Assembly (NCBI RefSeq): GCF_014236855.1
Contig: NZ_CP051261.1
Span: 2,852,001 to 2,916,000 of the forward strand
Direction: 5' to 3'
Source: Xanthomonas sp. SI
GTDB taxonomy: Bacteria > Pseudomonadota > Gammaproteobacteria > Xanthomonadales > Xanthomonadaceae
DNA: 64,000 bases
The notes beneath the pieces are model-generated. The model did not search any database. It was not told the origin of the DNA and worked only from the letters and a program-made list of their open reading frames with translations. Positions within the stretch are counted from its first letter, which is position 1; each line of letters begins with the position of its first letter. Of the stretch, positions 25,718 to 34,840 are shown piece after piece. The position numbers were made by a program, and so were the translations under genes.

Positions 25718-28507
25718 GTGGATCAAGGCGTCATCGCAAGCTTGCTGCAGCATCCGCTCACCTCGGCCGTGGTCCTGTTGGACGCCGAAGGGCGGCCGCT
25801 GGCCGCGAACCGGGCCGCGCAGGCGCTGGAGCTGCCGCGCACGGTGGAGGCCTATGCCGAGCTGATGCGCGACGTGCGCGAGCGCCTGCTCAACGGCGAG
25901 AGCATGCTCGCCTGCGCGCTGCCCGGCACCGCCGGGCGGCGCCTGGACGGGTGGCTGCGCGCGGTGCGCGACGACGCCGGCGCGCTGTTGGCCTATACCC
26001 TGAGCGTGCCCGAGCCAGTCGGCAGCGACGGCGCCACGCGCTGGGAAATCGCCCTGGACAGCGCCGAACACGGCCTGTGGGACTGGGACATCCCCAGCGA
26101 CCGGATCTTCCGTTCCGAGCGCTGGAAGCAGATGCTCGGCTACGAGGGCGACGCGCCGGACTACGGACTCAACACGCTGCTGCCGTTGGTGCACAACGAC
26201 GACCAGACGCGCCTGCGCGAGGCGATCCGCGCCCATTTCGAAGGCCGCAGCGCGACCTACGTGTGCGAATTCAGGCTGCGCCAGCAGGACGGCCAGTGGC
26301 GCTGGATCCTGGACCGCGGCCGCATCGTCGCCCGCACCGCCGATGGCAGCCCATTGCGCATGGTCGGCACGCATACCGACATCCACGAACAGAAGCTGCT
26401 CGAGCAGCGCCTGCGCGACCAGCAGACCCTGCTGCGCGAGGCGCAGCGCATGACCCGCATGGGCAGTTGGTCGTGGGATCCGCTGCAGAACCGGATCTGG
26501 TGGTCGCGCGAGTTCCTGCGCGTTACCGGCCTGACCGAGGAGCAGGTGCCGAGCAGCCGCGGCTGGCTACGCCTGCTCAGCCGCGAGTCGGCGGCGCAGG
26601 TGATCTCCACCTGGCGGCGCATGCAGCGCGACGGCAAGCAGGCCAATTTCGAGGTCGAGCTGGTGCGCGGCAGCGAGGCGCCGCTGCACCTGCGGGTGTG
26701 GGCGCAGCCGCAGCTGGAAGCGGACGGCCGCGTGCAGCGCGTGCTCGGCCAGGTGCAGAACATCACCGAGCAGCGCCAGACCGACGCGCTGATCCGCTGG
26801 CGCACCGAACTGCTCAACCGCGTCTCCGCGCTGGGCAAGATCGGCGGCTGCGAGATCGAGGTCGGCACCCGGCGCATGCAATGGACCGAGGAGTGCTACC
26901 GCATCCACGGCCTGCGCAAGGAAAACATCGACCTGGACCAGGCGCTGGCGCTGTACACCCTGGATTCGCGCGACGCGTTCGAAACGGCGCTGGCGCGGAT
27001 CGCCCACGGCGGCCTGCCCGAGCAACTGGACCTGTGCTTCCATCGGCCCTCCGGGCACCGGGTATGGGTGCAGGTGCTGATCGAACTGGACGACCGCGAC
27101 GGCCTGCCGCCGCGCTTCGTGGTGCTGTTCCGCGACATCAGCCGCGAACGCGAGGCCAGCGAGCGGATCGAACTGCTGGCCCACTACGACCTGCTGACCG
27201 GGCTGCCGAACCGGCAACTGCTGCGCGAGCAGGCGGAAGCGGCGATGCACGACGCGGTGGAGCGCGGCAGCACCCTGGCGATGCTGTTCGTCGACCTGGA
27301 CGGGTTCAAGAGCATCAACGATTCCTTCGGCCATGCCACCGGCGATGCGCTGCTGAAACTGGCGGCCACGCGCATGCACCAGCAACTGCGCACCAGCGAC
27401 CTGTTCGGGCGCTTCAGCGGCGACGAGTTCCTGGTGGTGCTGCGCGACCTGGCCGAGCCGGGCGACGCCGGCCATGTCGCGCGCAAGCTGATCGCGGCGC
27501 TGGCCGAGCCGCTGCACAACGGCGAGAACGTGATCAAGATCGGCGCCAGCATCGGCATCGCCTTGATGGAAGACGGGCGCCAGGACTTCGACAGCCTGCT
27601 GCGCGCCGCCGATGCGGCGATGTACGCGGCCAAGGAATCCGGCCGCAACACCTGCCACTACTACAGCCAGGACGTGCTGCTGCGCGCGCAGCGGCGCCTG
27701 GAGATCGAGCATGCGCTGCATGGCGCGCTGGACCGCGAGGAGTTCTCGCTGGTGTACCAGCCGTTGGTGCACGCGGCCGGCGAACGCGCGCCGGCGGTCG
27801 AGGCGCTGTTGCGCTGGCACCGCCCCGGCCACGGCCATTGCAACCCGGCCGAGTTCATTCCCATCGCCGAGGAATGCGGCGAGATCGTGCGCCTGGGCGA
27901 CTGGGTGATCAACGAGGCCTGCCGCCAGGCCGCGGCCTGGGATGCGGCGGGGCTGAGTTTCGACCGCGTGTCGGTCAACGTCTCGGCGATGCAGCTGCGC
28001 GACCGCGGCTTCGCCGAACGGGTGATCGAACTGTGCCAGCGCAACGGCTGGTCGCCCAAGCGGCTGGAACTGGAACTGACCGAATCGGCGCTGATCCGCG
28101 ACACCGAATCGCTGCGCCGCTGCTTCGAACTGTTCGAGCAGGAAGGCGTGCTGCTGGCGGTGGACGACTTCGGCACCGGCTTCTCCAACCTGCATTACCT
28201 CAACCGCTTCCCGGTGCAGCGGCTGAAGATCGACCGCAGTTTCGTGCAGGACATGCTCATCGACACCGGTACCGCCAAGGTCACCCAGGCGATCGTGCAG
28301 CTCGGCCATGCGCTGGGCATGCAGGTGGTGGCCGAGGGCGTGGAGACGGCGCAGGAAGAGGCGCTGCTGCGCGAGCAGGGCTGCGACGAGATCCAGGGCT
28401 ATCTGCACTCGCGGCCGCTGCCGCCGCGCGAGCTGGCAGCCTGGCTGCGCGCGCGCCAGGCCGAGACGCCGGCGACGCTGCCACGGCTGGTGCTTGCTGG
28501 TCAGTGA
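25718..28507 (+). CDS. PAS-GGDEF-EAL bifunctional c-di-GMP enzyme
   Basis: This is a large cytoplasmic c-di-GMP enzyme of 929 residues with no membrane segment. Three PAS-like domains (about residues 108-224, 245-352 and 368-475) precede a GGDEF domain with the active-site variant SGDEF (567-571) and an inhibitory-site motif RTSD five residues before it. The EAL domain is intact, with EALLRW (695-700), NVSAMQL, ELTESAL, DDFGTGFSNL, KIDRSF, AEGVET and QGY. Phosphodiesterase activity is therefore expected, and cyclase activity is possible. GTG 25718 is preferred since GGAG lies 9 bases upstream; GTG 25661 in the same frame has no ribosome-binding site. It is divergent from the kinase gene. Confidence 0.92.
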   Translation: MDQGVIASLLQHPLTSAVVLLDAEGRPLAANRAAQALELPRTVEAYAELMRDVRERLLNGESMLACALPGTAGRRLDGWLRAVRDDAGALLAYTLSVPEPVGSDGATRWEIALDSAEHGLWDWDIPSDRIFRSERWKQMLGYEGDAPDYGLNTLLPLVHNDDQTRLREAIRAHFEGRSATYVCEFRLRQQDGQWRWILDRGRIVARTADGSPLRMVGTHTDIHEQKLLEQRLRDQQTLLREAQRMTRMGSWSWDPLQNRIWWSREFLRVTGLTEEQVPSSRGWLRLLSRESAAQVISTWRRMQRDGKQANFEVELVRGSEAPLHLRVWAQPQLEADGRVQRVLGQVQNITEQRQTDALIRWRTELLNRVSALGKIGGCEIEVGTRRMQWTEECYRIHGLRKENIDLDQALALYTLDSRDAFETALARIAHGGLPEQLDLCFHRPSGHRVWVQVLIELDDRDGLPPRFVVLFRDISREREASERIELLAHYDLLTGLPNRQLLREQAEAAMHDAVERGSTLAMLFVDLDGFKSINDSFGHATGDALLKLAATRMHQQLRTSDLFGRFSGDEFLVVLRDLAEPGDAGHVARKLIAALAEPLHNGENVIKIGASIGIALMEDGRQDFDSLLRAADAAMYAAKESGRNTCHYYSQDVLLRAQRRLEIEHALHGALDREEFSLVYQPLVHAAGERAPAVEALLRWHRPGHGHCNPAEFIPIAEECGEIVRLGDWVINEACRQAAAWDAAGLSFDRVSVNVSAMQLRDRGFAERVIELCQRNGWSPKRLELELTESALIRDTESLRRCFELFEQEGVLLAVDDFGTGFSNLHYLNRFPVQRLKIDRSFVQDMLIDTGTAKVTQAIVQLGHALGMQVVAEGVETAQEEALLREQGCDEIQGYLHSRPLPPRELAAWLRARQAETPATLPRLVLAGQ

Positions 28508-29207
28508 ACGCGCGTTGCCGCTATTCGCCACACGCCGTTGCGGCGCCGCGGTTGCTGGCTATACTTCGCGCCCATCGTTCCCGGCCAGAGGCCACTTCCT
28601 TGGACAGTCATCCTAGACCGACGCTGCAGCTGTCGAGCTGACAGGACCGCCAAGGTCTGGGTTCGTCCCAGATGGGTCCCGTCCGCTCAGGACGGGATCG
28701 TTCGCCACCGCCGCACCGGCGCTGGCAAGACACTCCCGCAGTACGCAAGCCCGATCCGCGAGGACCCCGAGCGTGGCCCCTGGCGTTTCCGCATTCCGGA
28801 GCCGCTCATGCATCTGTCGTCGTTGTCGCCATGCGCCGTGTAGTCGCTGCCGGTTCCGCCTGTGCGTGCCGGAACCGATCCATGGTTCGCGGCGGCGCAT
28901 GCAGCAGCCGCTGCTCGATCCTCACTGCACGCCTACCGGTCGTGTCGAAGGCAAACCGAGCTGGCTGGGCGCGTGCCGTCGCGAACGCGCCGCGGCCCTG
29001 GCCGACGCCGGCGCGCCCACTGCGATCAACGCCGCGACCGGCATCGGGCCGATGGCCTCTCGGCGCACCACGAACGCGGCAAAGCAGCGGCTGACGCCTG
29101 GCTTGCATATTCGCCCGCCACACTGAGCGGTCGTCCTGCGCCTGTTTCCCTCACTCCTCCCAACCCGTGCGCCGCAGCTGGCGCCGCCGTCCTGCCGGAA
29201 CCTTCCC
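28508..29207 (+). other. 700-bp non-coding stretch with predicted structured leader
   Basis: No convincing gene is seen on either strand. A possible promoter (TTGCGG 28538, TATACT 28560-28565, spacing 16) would start an RNA near 28572 running into the ABC transporter genes. Within it, CCTTGG (28598-28603) can pair with CCAAGG (28650-28655). AGACC (28615-28619) can pair with GGTCT (28654-28658). TCTGGG/CCCAGA (28656-28661 and 28667-28672) forms a hairpin, and TCCCGTCC/GGACGGGA (28677-28684 and 28690-28697) forms another. The first three pairings share bases and so exclude each other, as in switching leaders. It matches no riboswitch class I can recognise. The rest, to 29207, shows nothing identifiable. 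Confidence 0.45.
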
Positions 29208-30962
29208 ATGGTGCTATTCCCCCGCGACCGCAACGCGCCCGGCACTGTCGCCGCACGCCCCGGCGTGCTGCCCAATTTCCACGATCTGGCGGTGTTCGCG
29301 CTGCTGCTGGCGCTGGGCGTGCTGCTGTTGCACGGCGCCGCCGACATGCGCGCGCCGCTGCCGCCGCCGGGCACCGAAGCGGTCTCGCTGGATCTGCGCC
29401 AGCTGCCCGAATATGGCCTGCGCACCACCTTGCGCATGTTCGCGGCGATGGCCGCCTCGTTGGCGTTCACCTTCGTCGTGGCGACCCTGGCGGCCAAGAG
29501 CCGCCGCGCCGAGCGGCTGATCGTGCCGGCGCTGGACATCCTGCAGTCGGTGCCGGTGCTGGGCTTTCTGACCTTCACCGTGACCTTCTTCCTGGGCCTG
29601 TTTCCTGGCCGCCAGATCGGCGCGGAGCTGGCCTCGATCTTCGCCATCTTCACCAGCCAGGCCTGGAACATGGCCTACTCGTTCTACCAGTCGCTGCGCA
29701 ACGTGCCGCGCGACCTGGACGAGGTCACGCGCGGTTTCGGCCTGTCCTCGTGGCAGCGCTTCTGGCGGCTGGAAGCGCCGTATGCGACGCCGGCACTGAT
29801 CTGGAACATGATGATGTCGATGTCCGGCGGCTGGTTCTTCGTGGTCGCCTCCGAGGCGATCACGGTCGGCGACCACACCCTGGAACTGCCCGGCATCGGC
29901 TCCTATCTCGCCTTGGCGATCGCGCAGCGCAACTTCGCCGCGGTCGGCTGGGCGGTGCTGGCGATGGGTGTGCTGATCGTGCTGTACGACCAGTTGCTGT
30001 TCCGTCCCATCGTCGCCTGGTCGGACAAGTTCCGCGCCGAACTCACCGCCTCGCAGGACAAGCCGCAATCGTGGCTGTACGACCTGTTGCGGCGCACGCG
30101 CCTGGCCAAGCGCCTGGTCGCGCCGCTGGCCTGGGTCTGGCAGCGCACCTTGCTGCTGCGCTGGGCGCCGCGACGCCCGCGTCCGGCGGCCGCTTCCGTG
30201 CACGACGCCAGCGGCAACGTCTGGGGCGACCGGCTATGGAGCGCGGCGCTGGCCATCGCCGGTCTGGCTGCGGCCTGGTTCGCGTTCGATTACGGCCGCC
30301 AGCACCTTGGCCTGCACGACCTGGCCGAAGCGTTCGGCGGCGGCCTGGCCACGCTGCTGCGGGTGGTGGTGCTGATCGCGCTGGCCAGCGTGGTGTGGGT
30401 GCCGATCGGGGTGTGGATCGGACTGCGCCCGAAGGTCGCGCAGCGGGTGCAGCCGCTGGCGCAGTTCCTGGCCGCGTTTCCGGCCAACGTGCTGTTCCCG
30501 TTCGCGGTGCTGGCGATCGTGGCCACCGGCGCCAATCCGAACATCTGGCTGTCGCCGCTGATGATCCTGGGCACGCAGTGGTACATCCTGTTCAACGTGA
30601 TCGCCGGCGCCAGCGCGTTTCCCACCGACCTGCGCGAGGCGGCCACGGTCTACCAGTTGCGCTCGTGGACCTGGTGGCGGCGGGTGATCCTGCCGGGCAT
30701 CTTCCCGTACTACATCACCGGTGCGCTGACCGCTTCCGGCGGTTCCTGGAACGCCAGCATCGTCGCCGAACTCGCCAGCTGGGGCGATACCCAGGTGCAG
30801 GCCTACGGGCTCGGCTCCTACATCGCCCGCGCCACCGCCGCCGGCGATGGCGCGCGGGTGTTGCTCGGGGTGGCGGTGATGTCGCTGTTCGTGACCGTCT
30901 TCAACCGCGCGGTGTGGCGGCGCTTGTATGCCTTCGCCGAACGCCGCCTGCGCTTCGACTGA
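29208..30962 (+). CDS. ABC transporter, duplicated permease of the anion (NitT/TauT-like) type
   Basis: This 584-residue inner-membrane protein has about 12 hydrophobic segments and contains two fused permease domains. Each carries an ATPase-contact loop: EVTRGFGLSSWQRFWRLEAP in the first half and EAATVYQLRSWTWWRRVILP in the second. A linker at about residues 270-330 joins them. This matches the duplicated-permease family related to nitrate, sulfonate and taurine importers. It is co-transcribed with the ATPase gene 21 bases downstream. No substrate-binding protein gene lies nearby, so the substrate is unknown. Confidence 0.9.
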   Translation: MVLFPRDRNAPGTVAARPGVLPNFHDLAVFALLLALGVLLLHGAADMRAPLPPPGTEAVSLDLRQLPEYGLRTTLRMFAAMAASLAFTFVVATLAAKSRRAERLIVPALDILQSVPVLGFLTFTVTFFLGLFPGRQIGAELASIFAIFTSQAWNMAYSFYQSLRNVPRDLDEVTRGFGLSSWQRFWRLEAPYATPALIWNMMMSMSGGWFFVVASEAITVGDHTLELPGIGSYLALAIAQRNFAAVGWAVLAMGVLIVLYDQLLFRPIVAWSDKFRAELTASQDKPQSWLYDLLRRTRLAKRLVAPLAWVWQRTLLLRWAPRRPRPAAASVHDASGNVWGDRLWSAALAIAGLAAAWFAFDYGRQHLGLHDLAEAFGGGLATLLRVVVLIALASVVWVPIGVWIGLRPKVAQRVQPLAQFLAAFPANVLFPFAVLAIVATGANPNIWLSPLMILGTQWYILFNVIAGASAFPTDLREAATVYQLRSWTWWRRVILPGIFPYYITGALTASGGSWNASIVAELASWGDTQVQAYGLGSYIARATAAGDGARVLLGVAVMSLFVTVFNRAVWRRLYAFAERRLRFD

Positions 30963-30983
30963 CCCTCCTTGGAGATTCCGACC

Positions 30984-32303
30984 ATGACCTTTTCCGCAAG
31001 CGCGCCCGAGCGCGCCCCGCTGGTCCGCGTCCACGGCGTGCGCAAGAGCTACGACAAGGGCGGGGCGACGCCGCTGGTGGTGCTGGACGATGTCGACCTG
31101 ACCCTGCATTCGGGGCAGATCGTCGGCCTGCTCGGACGCTCCGGCTCCGGCAAGTCCACGCTGTTGCGCGCCATCGCCGGGCTGCTGCAGCCCAGCGCCG
31201 GCAGCATCGTGTTCCGCGACGCCACCCCGACCCAGGCGATCGACGATATCGCGATGGTGTTCCAGAGCTTCGCGCTGTTCCCGTGGCTGACCGTGCTGCA
31301 GAACGTGGAGGTCGGCCTGGAGGCGCGCGGCGTGGCGGCCGACGAACGCCGCCGGCGTGCATTGGCGGCGATCGACCTGATCGGCCTGGACGGCTACGAG
31401 GGTGCCTATCCGAAGGAATTGTCCGGCGGCATGCGCCAGCGCGTGGGCCTGGCCCGTGCGCTGGTGGTGCGGCCGAAGCTGCTGCTGATGGACGAGCCGT
31501 TCTCGGCGCTGGACGTGCTGACCGCCGAGACCCTGCGCACCGACCTGCTCGACCTGTGGTCAGAAGGGCGCATGCCGATCGAGTCGATCCTGATGGTCAC
31601 CCACAACATCGAGGAAGCGGTGCTGATGTGCGACCGCATCGTGATCTTCGGGGCCAATCCGGGCCGGGTGATCGGCGAGATCCAGGTCACCCTGCCGCAG
31701 CCGCGCAACCGCCTGGCGCCAGCGTTCCGCGCCCTGGTCGACGACATCTACGCACGCATGACCGCCAGCCCGCAGCGGCCGCAGGCGCGCGAAGGCGTAT
31801 TCCCCGGCAGCGGCATCGCCATGGTGCTGCCGCGGGTGTCGAGCAACCTTCTGGCTGGCCTGGTCGAGGCGGTGGCGGCCGAGCCGTACCACGGCCGCGC
31901 CGACCTGCCGCCGCTGGCCGCCAGCCTGCAGCTGGAGGTGGACGAACTGTTCCCGATCGCCGAAACCCTGCAGTTGCTGCGCTTCGCTGTGTTCGAGCAG
32001 GGCGACCTGCAGCTGACCCCGGCCGGGCAGCGCTTCGCCGAACTCGGCACCGACGCGCGCAAGCAGATGTTCGCCCAGCACCTGGCCACCTACGTGCCGC
32101 TGGCCGCGCACATCCGCCGCGTGCTCGACGAACGCCCGACCCACCATGCGCCGGCGCGGCGTTTCCGCGACGAACTGGAAGACCACATGTCCGAGGACTA
32201 TGCGGCCGAAACCGTGCAGGCGGTGATCAGTTGGGCGCGCTACGCCGAGTACTTCGCCTACGACAAGCAGGCGGACCTGTTCTCGCTGGAGAATCCCAGC
32301 TGA
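30984..32303 (+). CDS. ABC transporter ATPase with C-terminal AAA-associated domain
   Basis: This is the 439-residue energising subunit for the adjacent permease. The N-terminal ATPase domain has Walker A GRSGSGKST (about residues 51-59), signature LSGGMRQRVGLARAL, Walker B LLLMDEPFSALD and the switch His in MVTHNIEEAV. The C-terminal 170 residues form the extra AAA-associated domain seen with some nitrate/sulfonate-type ATPases (AETLQLLRFAVFEQGDLQLT; HMSEDYAAETVQAVISWARY). The ATG at 30984 follows TTGGAG. The extra domain may sense a regulator or ligand in place of a periplasmic protein, but that is inference. Confidence 0.92.
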   Translation: MTFSASAPERAPLVRVHGVRKSYDKGGATPLVVLDDVDLTLHSGQIVGLLGRSGSGKSTLLRAIAGLLQPSAGSIVFRDATPTQAIDDIAMVFQSFALFPWLTVLQNVEVGLEARGVAADERRRRALAAIDLIGLDGYEGAYPKELSGGMRQRVGLARALVVRPKLLLMDEPFSALDVLTAETLRTDLLDLWSEGRMPIESILMVTHNIEEAVLMCDRIVIFGANPGRVIGEIQVTLPQPRNRLAPAFRALVDDIYARMTASPQRPQAREGVFPGSGIAMVLPRVSSNLLAGLVEAVAAEPYHGRADLPPLAASLQLEVDELFPIAETLQLLRFAVFEQGDLQLTPAGQRFAELGTDARKQMFAQHLATYVPLAAHIRRVLDERPTHHAPARRFRDELEDHMSEDYAAETVQAVISWARYAEYFAYDKQADLFSLENPS

Positions 32304-32333
32304 CTTCGTCGATGCGCAAGGCGACAGCGCCCA

Positions 32334-32401
32334 TGTAGGAGCGGCTTCAGCCGCGACAGGTGTTACCGATAGATTCTGTCGCGGCTGAAGCCGCTCCTAC
32401 A
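32334..32401. repeat. REP-like palindrome, perfect 26-bp arms
   Basis: TGTAGGAGCGGCTTCAGCCG... (32334-32359) and its exact reverse complement (32376-32401) flank a 16-base loop. The GTAGGAGCGGCTTCAGCCGC sequence is a repetitive extragenic palindrome type found in Xanthomonadaceae and mobilised in trans by RAYT transposases. It lies between the ABC ATPase gene and a convergent small gene and may serve both as a terminator. Confidence 0.9.
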
Positions 32402-32440
32402 GGGCTTTGCGGCGCTCGGACAGAGCCCGCGCAGATCGCT

Positions 32441-32791
32441 TCAGTCGTTGTCGGCGAGCGCCGCATAGCCCGGCAGCGGTTGCGGCGTGCCGGCCGCGGC
32501 GATGGCGGCGCCGCTCAGGCCCATGTCCCAGGCCAGTCCGGCCCAGATCAGGTCGGCGATGCTATCGCTCTGCGCCGTCGGGCCACGCCCGCCGAGCATC
32601 TGCCGCAGTTCGTCCTGCGCCAGCATTTCCATCTGCCGCAGCGCGCTGCCCGGCTGCCGCCGCGCCACGACGGGCGTGACGTTGGCGGCCGCACCCGGTG
32701 CCGGGTGCGCGTGAGCGGGCAGGACGCCGTGCTCGGCGCTCAGGTCGTCGCAGGACATAGCCTCGACTCGGGACTGGGACTGGAAAGGCAT
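32441..32791 (-). CDS. Small hypothetical protein downstream of the chemoreceptor
   Basis: I do not recognise this 116-residue product. It has no signal peptide or membrane segment. The C-terminal half has a helical segment (ALRQMEMLAQDELRQMLGGR) and a conserved-looking DSIADLIWAGLAWDMGLSGA. It lies 95 bases after the chemoreceptor gene on the same strand, so it may be transcribed from the same sigma-28 promoter and be a flagellar or chemotaxis accessory. ATG 32758 (105 residues) is an alternative start with a GAG-rich upstream sequence. Confidence 0.55.
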   Translation of the reverse strand: MPFQSQSRVEAMSCDDLSAEHGVLPAHAHPAPGAAANVTPVVARRQPGSALRQMEMLAQDELRQMLGGRGPTAQSDSIADLIWAGLAWDMGLSGAAIAAAGTPQPLPGYAALADND

Positions 32792-32886
32792 CGGCTCGAA
32801 CGGTCGGAGGAGGGCAGACACGACAAGCCCCGGACAGGGCCGGGGACTGGTCGTTTCATCGTAGGACGGGGTGCACGCGGTATCGG

Positions 32887-34077
32887 TCAGAACAACTCGA
32901 CGGTGCCGGCGCCCATGCTCTGCTGCGCCACCGCCTTGTGCGGCGGACGCTCCCACTCCACGCGCATCTCGCGCAGGCGGGTGCCGACCCGCTGCAGGGC
33001 CTCGACCAGTTCGTTGTCGAACACGCCACCGTTGCGATGCAGCAGTTCCTGCAGGCCCACAGCCTCGCGGTTGATCGCGGTCAGGCGGTCCAGGTGGGTA
33101 TGCACGCCACCCAGGGCCTGGGTCGCGATGTCCTCGAACTGCAGGGAACGCACCGCTTCGGCGACGCTGCTGTCGATGGCGCGGCCGCACTCGGAAATCT
33201 CGCGCATGCCTTCGCCCAGCGAATTGTTGATCGCCGCCACGTTGTCCAGCATCGACGCGGCTTCGGCGCGCGCCTCGCGGGAACGGTCCATGTCGCGCGA
33301 GGCCATGTGCGAAACCGTCTCGCGGACCTTGGCGATGGCGTCCTTGGAGCTGTGCGCCAGCTTGCGGATCTGCTCGTTGAAGGTGGTCGAGCGCTCGGAC
33401 AGGTTGCGCACCTCGTCGGCGACCACCGCGAAGCCGCGGCCCGCCTCGCCGGCACGCGCCGCTTCGATCGCCGCGTTCAGCGCCAGCAGATTGGTCTGGT
33501 CGGCGATCGACTTGACGTCCTCCAGCAGGGCGAAGATGCCGTCCAGGTGCTGCGACATGTCGTCGATGTAATGCACCGTGGCGCTGCTCTGGCCGCTGAC
33601 CTGTTCCAGCGCCTCGACCAATTGCTCCATGCGGTGGCTGGCATGCTGGGCGAAGCGGGCCACGTCGACCCCGGCACCGCCGTCGTCGCCGGCGCGGTCC
33701 ACGATCCGCGCAAGCGCCACGCTCTGCTGCCGCGACTTGCGGTTCATCGCCTCGAAGCTGCCGCCCAGGCCGCTGACCGCCTGACGGATCAGTTCGCGGG
33801 CCCGTTCGATTTCGCTGCGCGAGCCCTCGATCTCGTTGCCGACGAAGTTGCGCAACTCCGACAGCAGCTGATCCTGCTCGCGCATGATCTTGGACTGCTC
33901 CGGCGAGCGCCGGCTCTGGCTGTAGGCTGTCCAGGCGGCGAAGCCCAGCCAACTCAACGTCATCGTGGTGAGGATGGCCCAACGGACCGGGGCCGGCCAA
34001 TCGAAACCGGCGGCGATGGGGAACAGCAGCGTCAGGGCGAGCGGGGCGGCCAGACGGATTAGGAGGCGTGAGTACAT
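32887..34077 (-). CDS. Methyl-accepting chemotaxis protein without a large sensor domain
   Basis: This 396-residue chemoreceptor starts with two close membrane segments (about residues 5-24 and 31-50) and almost no periplasmic loop, so it lacks a classical ligand-binding domain. A cytoplasmic coiled coil follows, including the highly conserved signalling tip ([20 protein letters not shown], then [18 protein letters not shown]). There is no C-terminal CheR-binding pentapeptide. ATG 34077 is preferred over GTG 34098, which has no ribosome-binding site. A strong sigma-28 promoter precedes it, so it belongs to the late flagellar regulon although it lies 14 kb from flgM. It may sense membrane state or an internal signal. 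Confidence 0.92.
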   Translation of the reverse strand: MYSRLLIRLAAPLALTLLFPIAAGFDWPAPVRWAILTTMTLSWLGFAAWTAYSQSRRSPEQSKIMREQDQLLSELRNFVGNEIEGSRSEIERARELIRQAVSGLGGSFEAMNRKSRQQSVALARIVDRAGDDGGAGVDVARFAQHASHRMEQLVEALEQVSGQSSATVHYIDDMSQHLDGIFALLEDVKSIADQTNLLALNAAIEAARAGEAGRGFAVVADEVRNLSERSTTFNEQIRKLAHSSKDAIAKVRETVSHMASRDMDRSREARAEAASMLDNVAAINNSLGEGMREISECGRAIDSSVAEAVRSLQFEDIATQALGGVHTHLDRLTAINREAVGLQELLHRNGGVFDNELVEALQRVGTRLREMRVEWERPPHKAVAQQSMGAGTVELF

Positions 34078-34105
34078 GGACGTTCTCGGCAGATTCACAA
34101 TTGCT

Positions 34106-34132
34106 GTATCGGCCGTACCCCCTCGGTCTTTA
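34106..34132 (-). promoter_or_regulatory. sigma-28 (FliA) promoter of the chemoreceptor gene
   Basis: On the minus strand TAAAGACC (34125-34132), an 11-base spacer and GCCGATAC (34106-34113) match the FliA consensus, with the -10 element at 7 of 8. It lies about 29 bases upstream of the chemoreceptor ATG at 34077. Confidence 0.85.
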
Positions 34133-34225
34133 GCCGCCAGATGGAGCGGATCGCGTCGGCGCGGTAAAAAAACGTGCGCTGCATCGAGCCCCTGCCGGCA
34201 GCGCCAGCGCCCCGCCAGCCAACGC

Positions 34226-34840
34226 TCAGCCCAGCGCGCGGTCCACCGCGTCGATCATGCGCCGCTTGGCCAGCAGGAAATCCCACAGGCTGCCGCCCAT
34301 CTGCCGCCACAGCACCGCCGAGCGCACCGCGGCCAGCAACAGCGCGCGGATCTCCGCCACTACCCCGGCCTGGCCCAGGTAATGCGGATTGCCCTGCACC
34401 ATCACCCGCGGGCGCAGGTGGCTGATGGTGTCCGCATACAGCTGGCCGAGCGCGCCGATTATCTCCGGATGCGCACTGTCGGCGTGTTCGCCCAGCATCG
34501 GCGCGATCCGGGCGATGCCGGCGGTGACCTTGGCGCTGGTCTCGGTGTCGCGCACGAAGCGCCGTTCCAGCTGCAGCACCGCCAGCGCCAGCCGCGGCAG
34601 CGCCTCGTCCTGGCCCTGGTTGCGGAAATAGTTGTGCAGCAGGCGCAGCCCGGGCGCGACGTCGCCGACCCGGCCATAGACCGCCTCCGGCGTGTCGGCG
34701 TCGGTGCGGAACACGCTGTCCAGCAGGGTCCGCACCAGCGACGCCTCGGACTGCCCGGTCTCGGCGATGCGCCGCACCTGCTGCAGGGCCTGGGCGACGC
34801 CGGCCAGCGCCAGCACGCGCGCGTCCATGGAATCGGTCAT
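34226..34840 (-). CDS. hflD: High-frequency lysogenization protein HflD homolog
   Basis: HflD is a membrane-associated helical protein, named for its effect on phage lambda CII; its native role is unclear. The 204-residue product has the family segments [40 protein letters not shown] and [20 protein letters not shown]. It overlaps mnmA by 4 bases (ATGA), the same order (nudJ-mnmA-hflD) as in Escherichia coli. The purB gene that follows in E. coli is not present here; the chemoreceptor gene comes next. Confidence 0.93.
   Translation of the reverse strand: MTDSMDARVLALAGVAQALQQVRRIAETGQSEASLVRTLLDSVFRTDADTPEAVYGRVGDVAPGLRLLHNYFRNQGQDEALPRLALAVLQLERRFVRDTETSAKVTAGIARIAPMLGEHADSAHPEIIGALGQLYADTISHLRPRVMVQGNPHYLGQAGVVAEIRALLLAAVRSAVLWRQMGGSLWDFLLAKRRMIDAVDRALG

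Noticed and set aside
28613..29126. Several overlapping frames of 95-140 codons in the gap before the ABC genes
   Set aside because: They are Arg/Pro/Ala-rich in every frame with no ribosome-binding sites or domains, as expected for open frames in GC-rich non-coding DNA.
32304..32440. Possible attachment site or IS end at the 26-bp inverted repeat
   Set aside because: No transposase, target duplication or integrase gene is nearby; the sequence fits a REP palindrome better.
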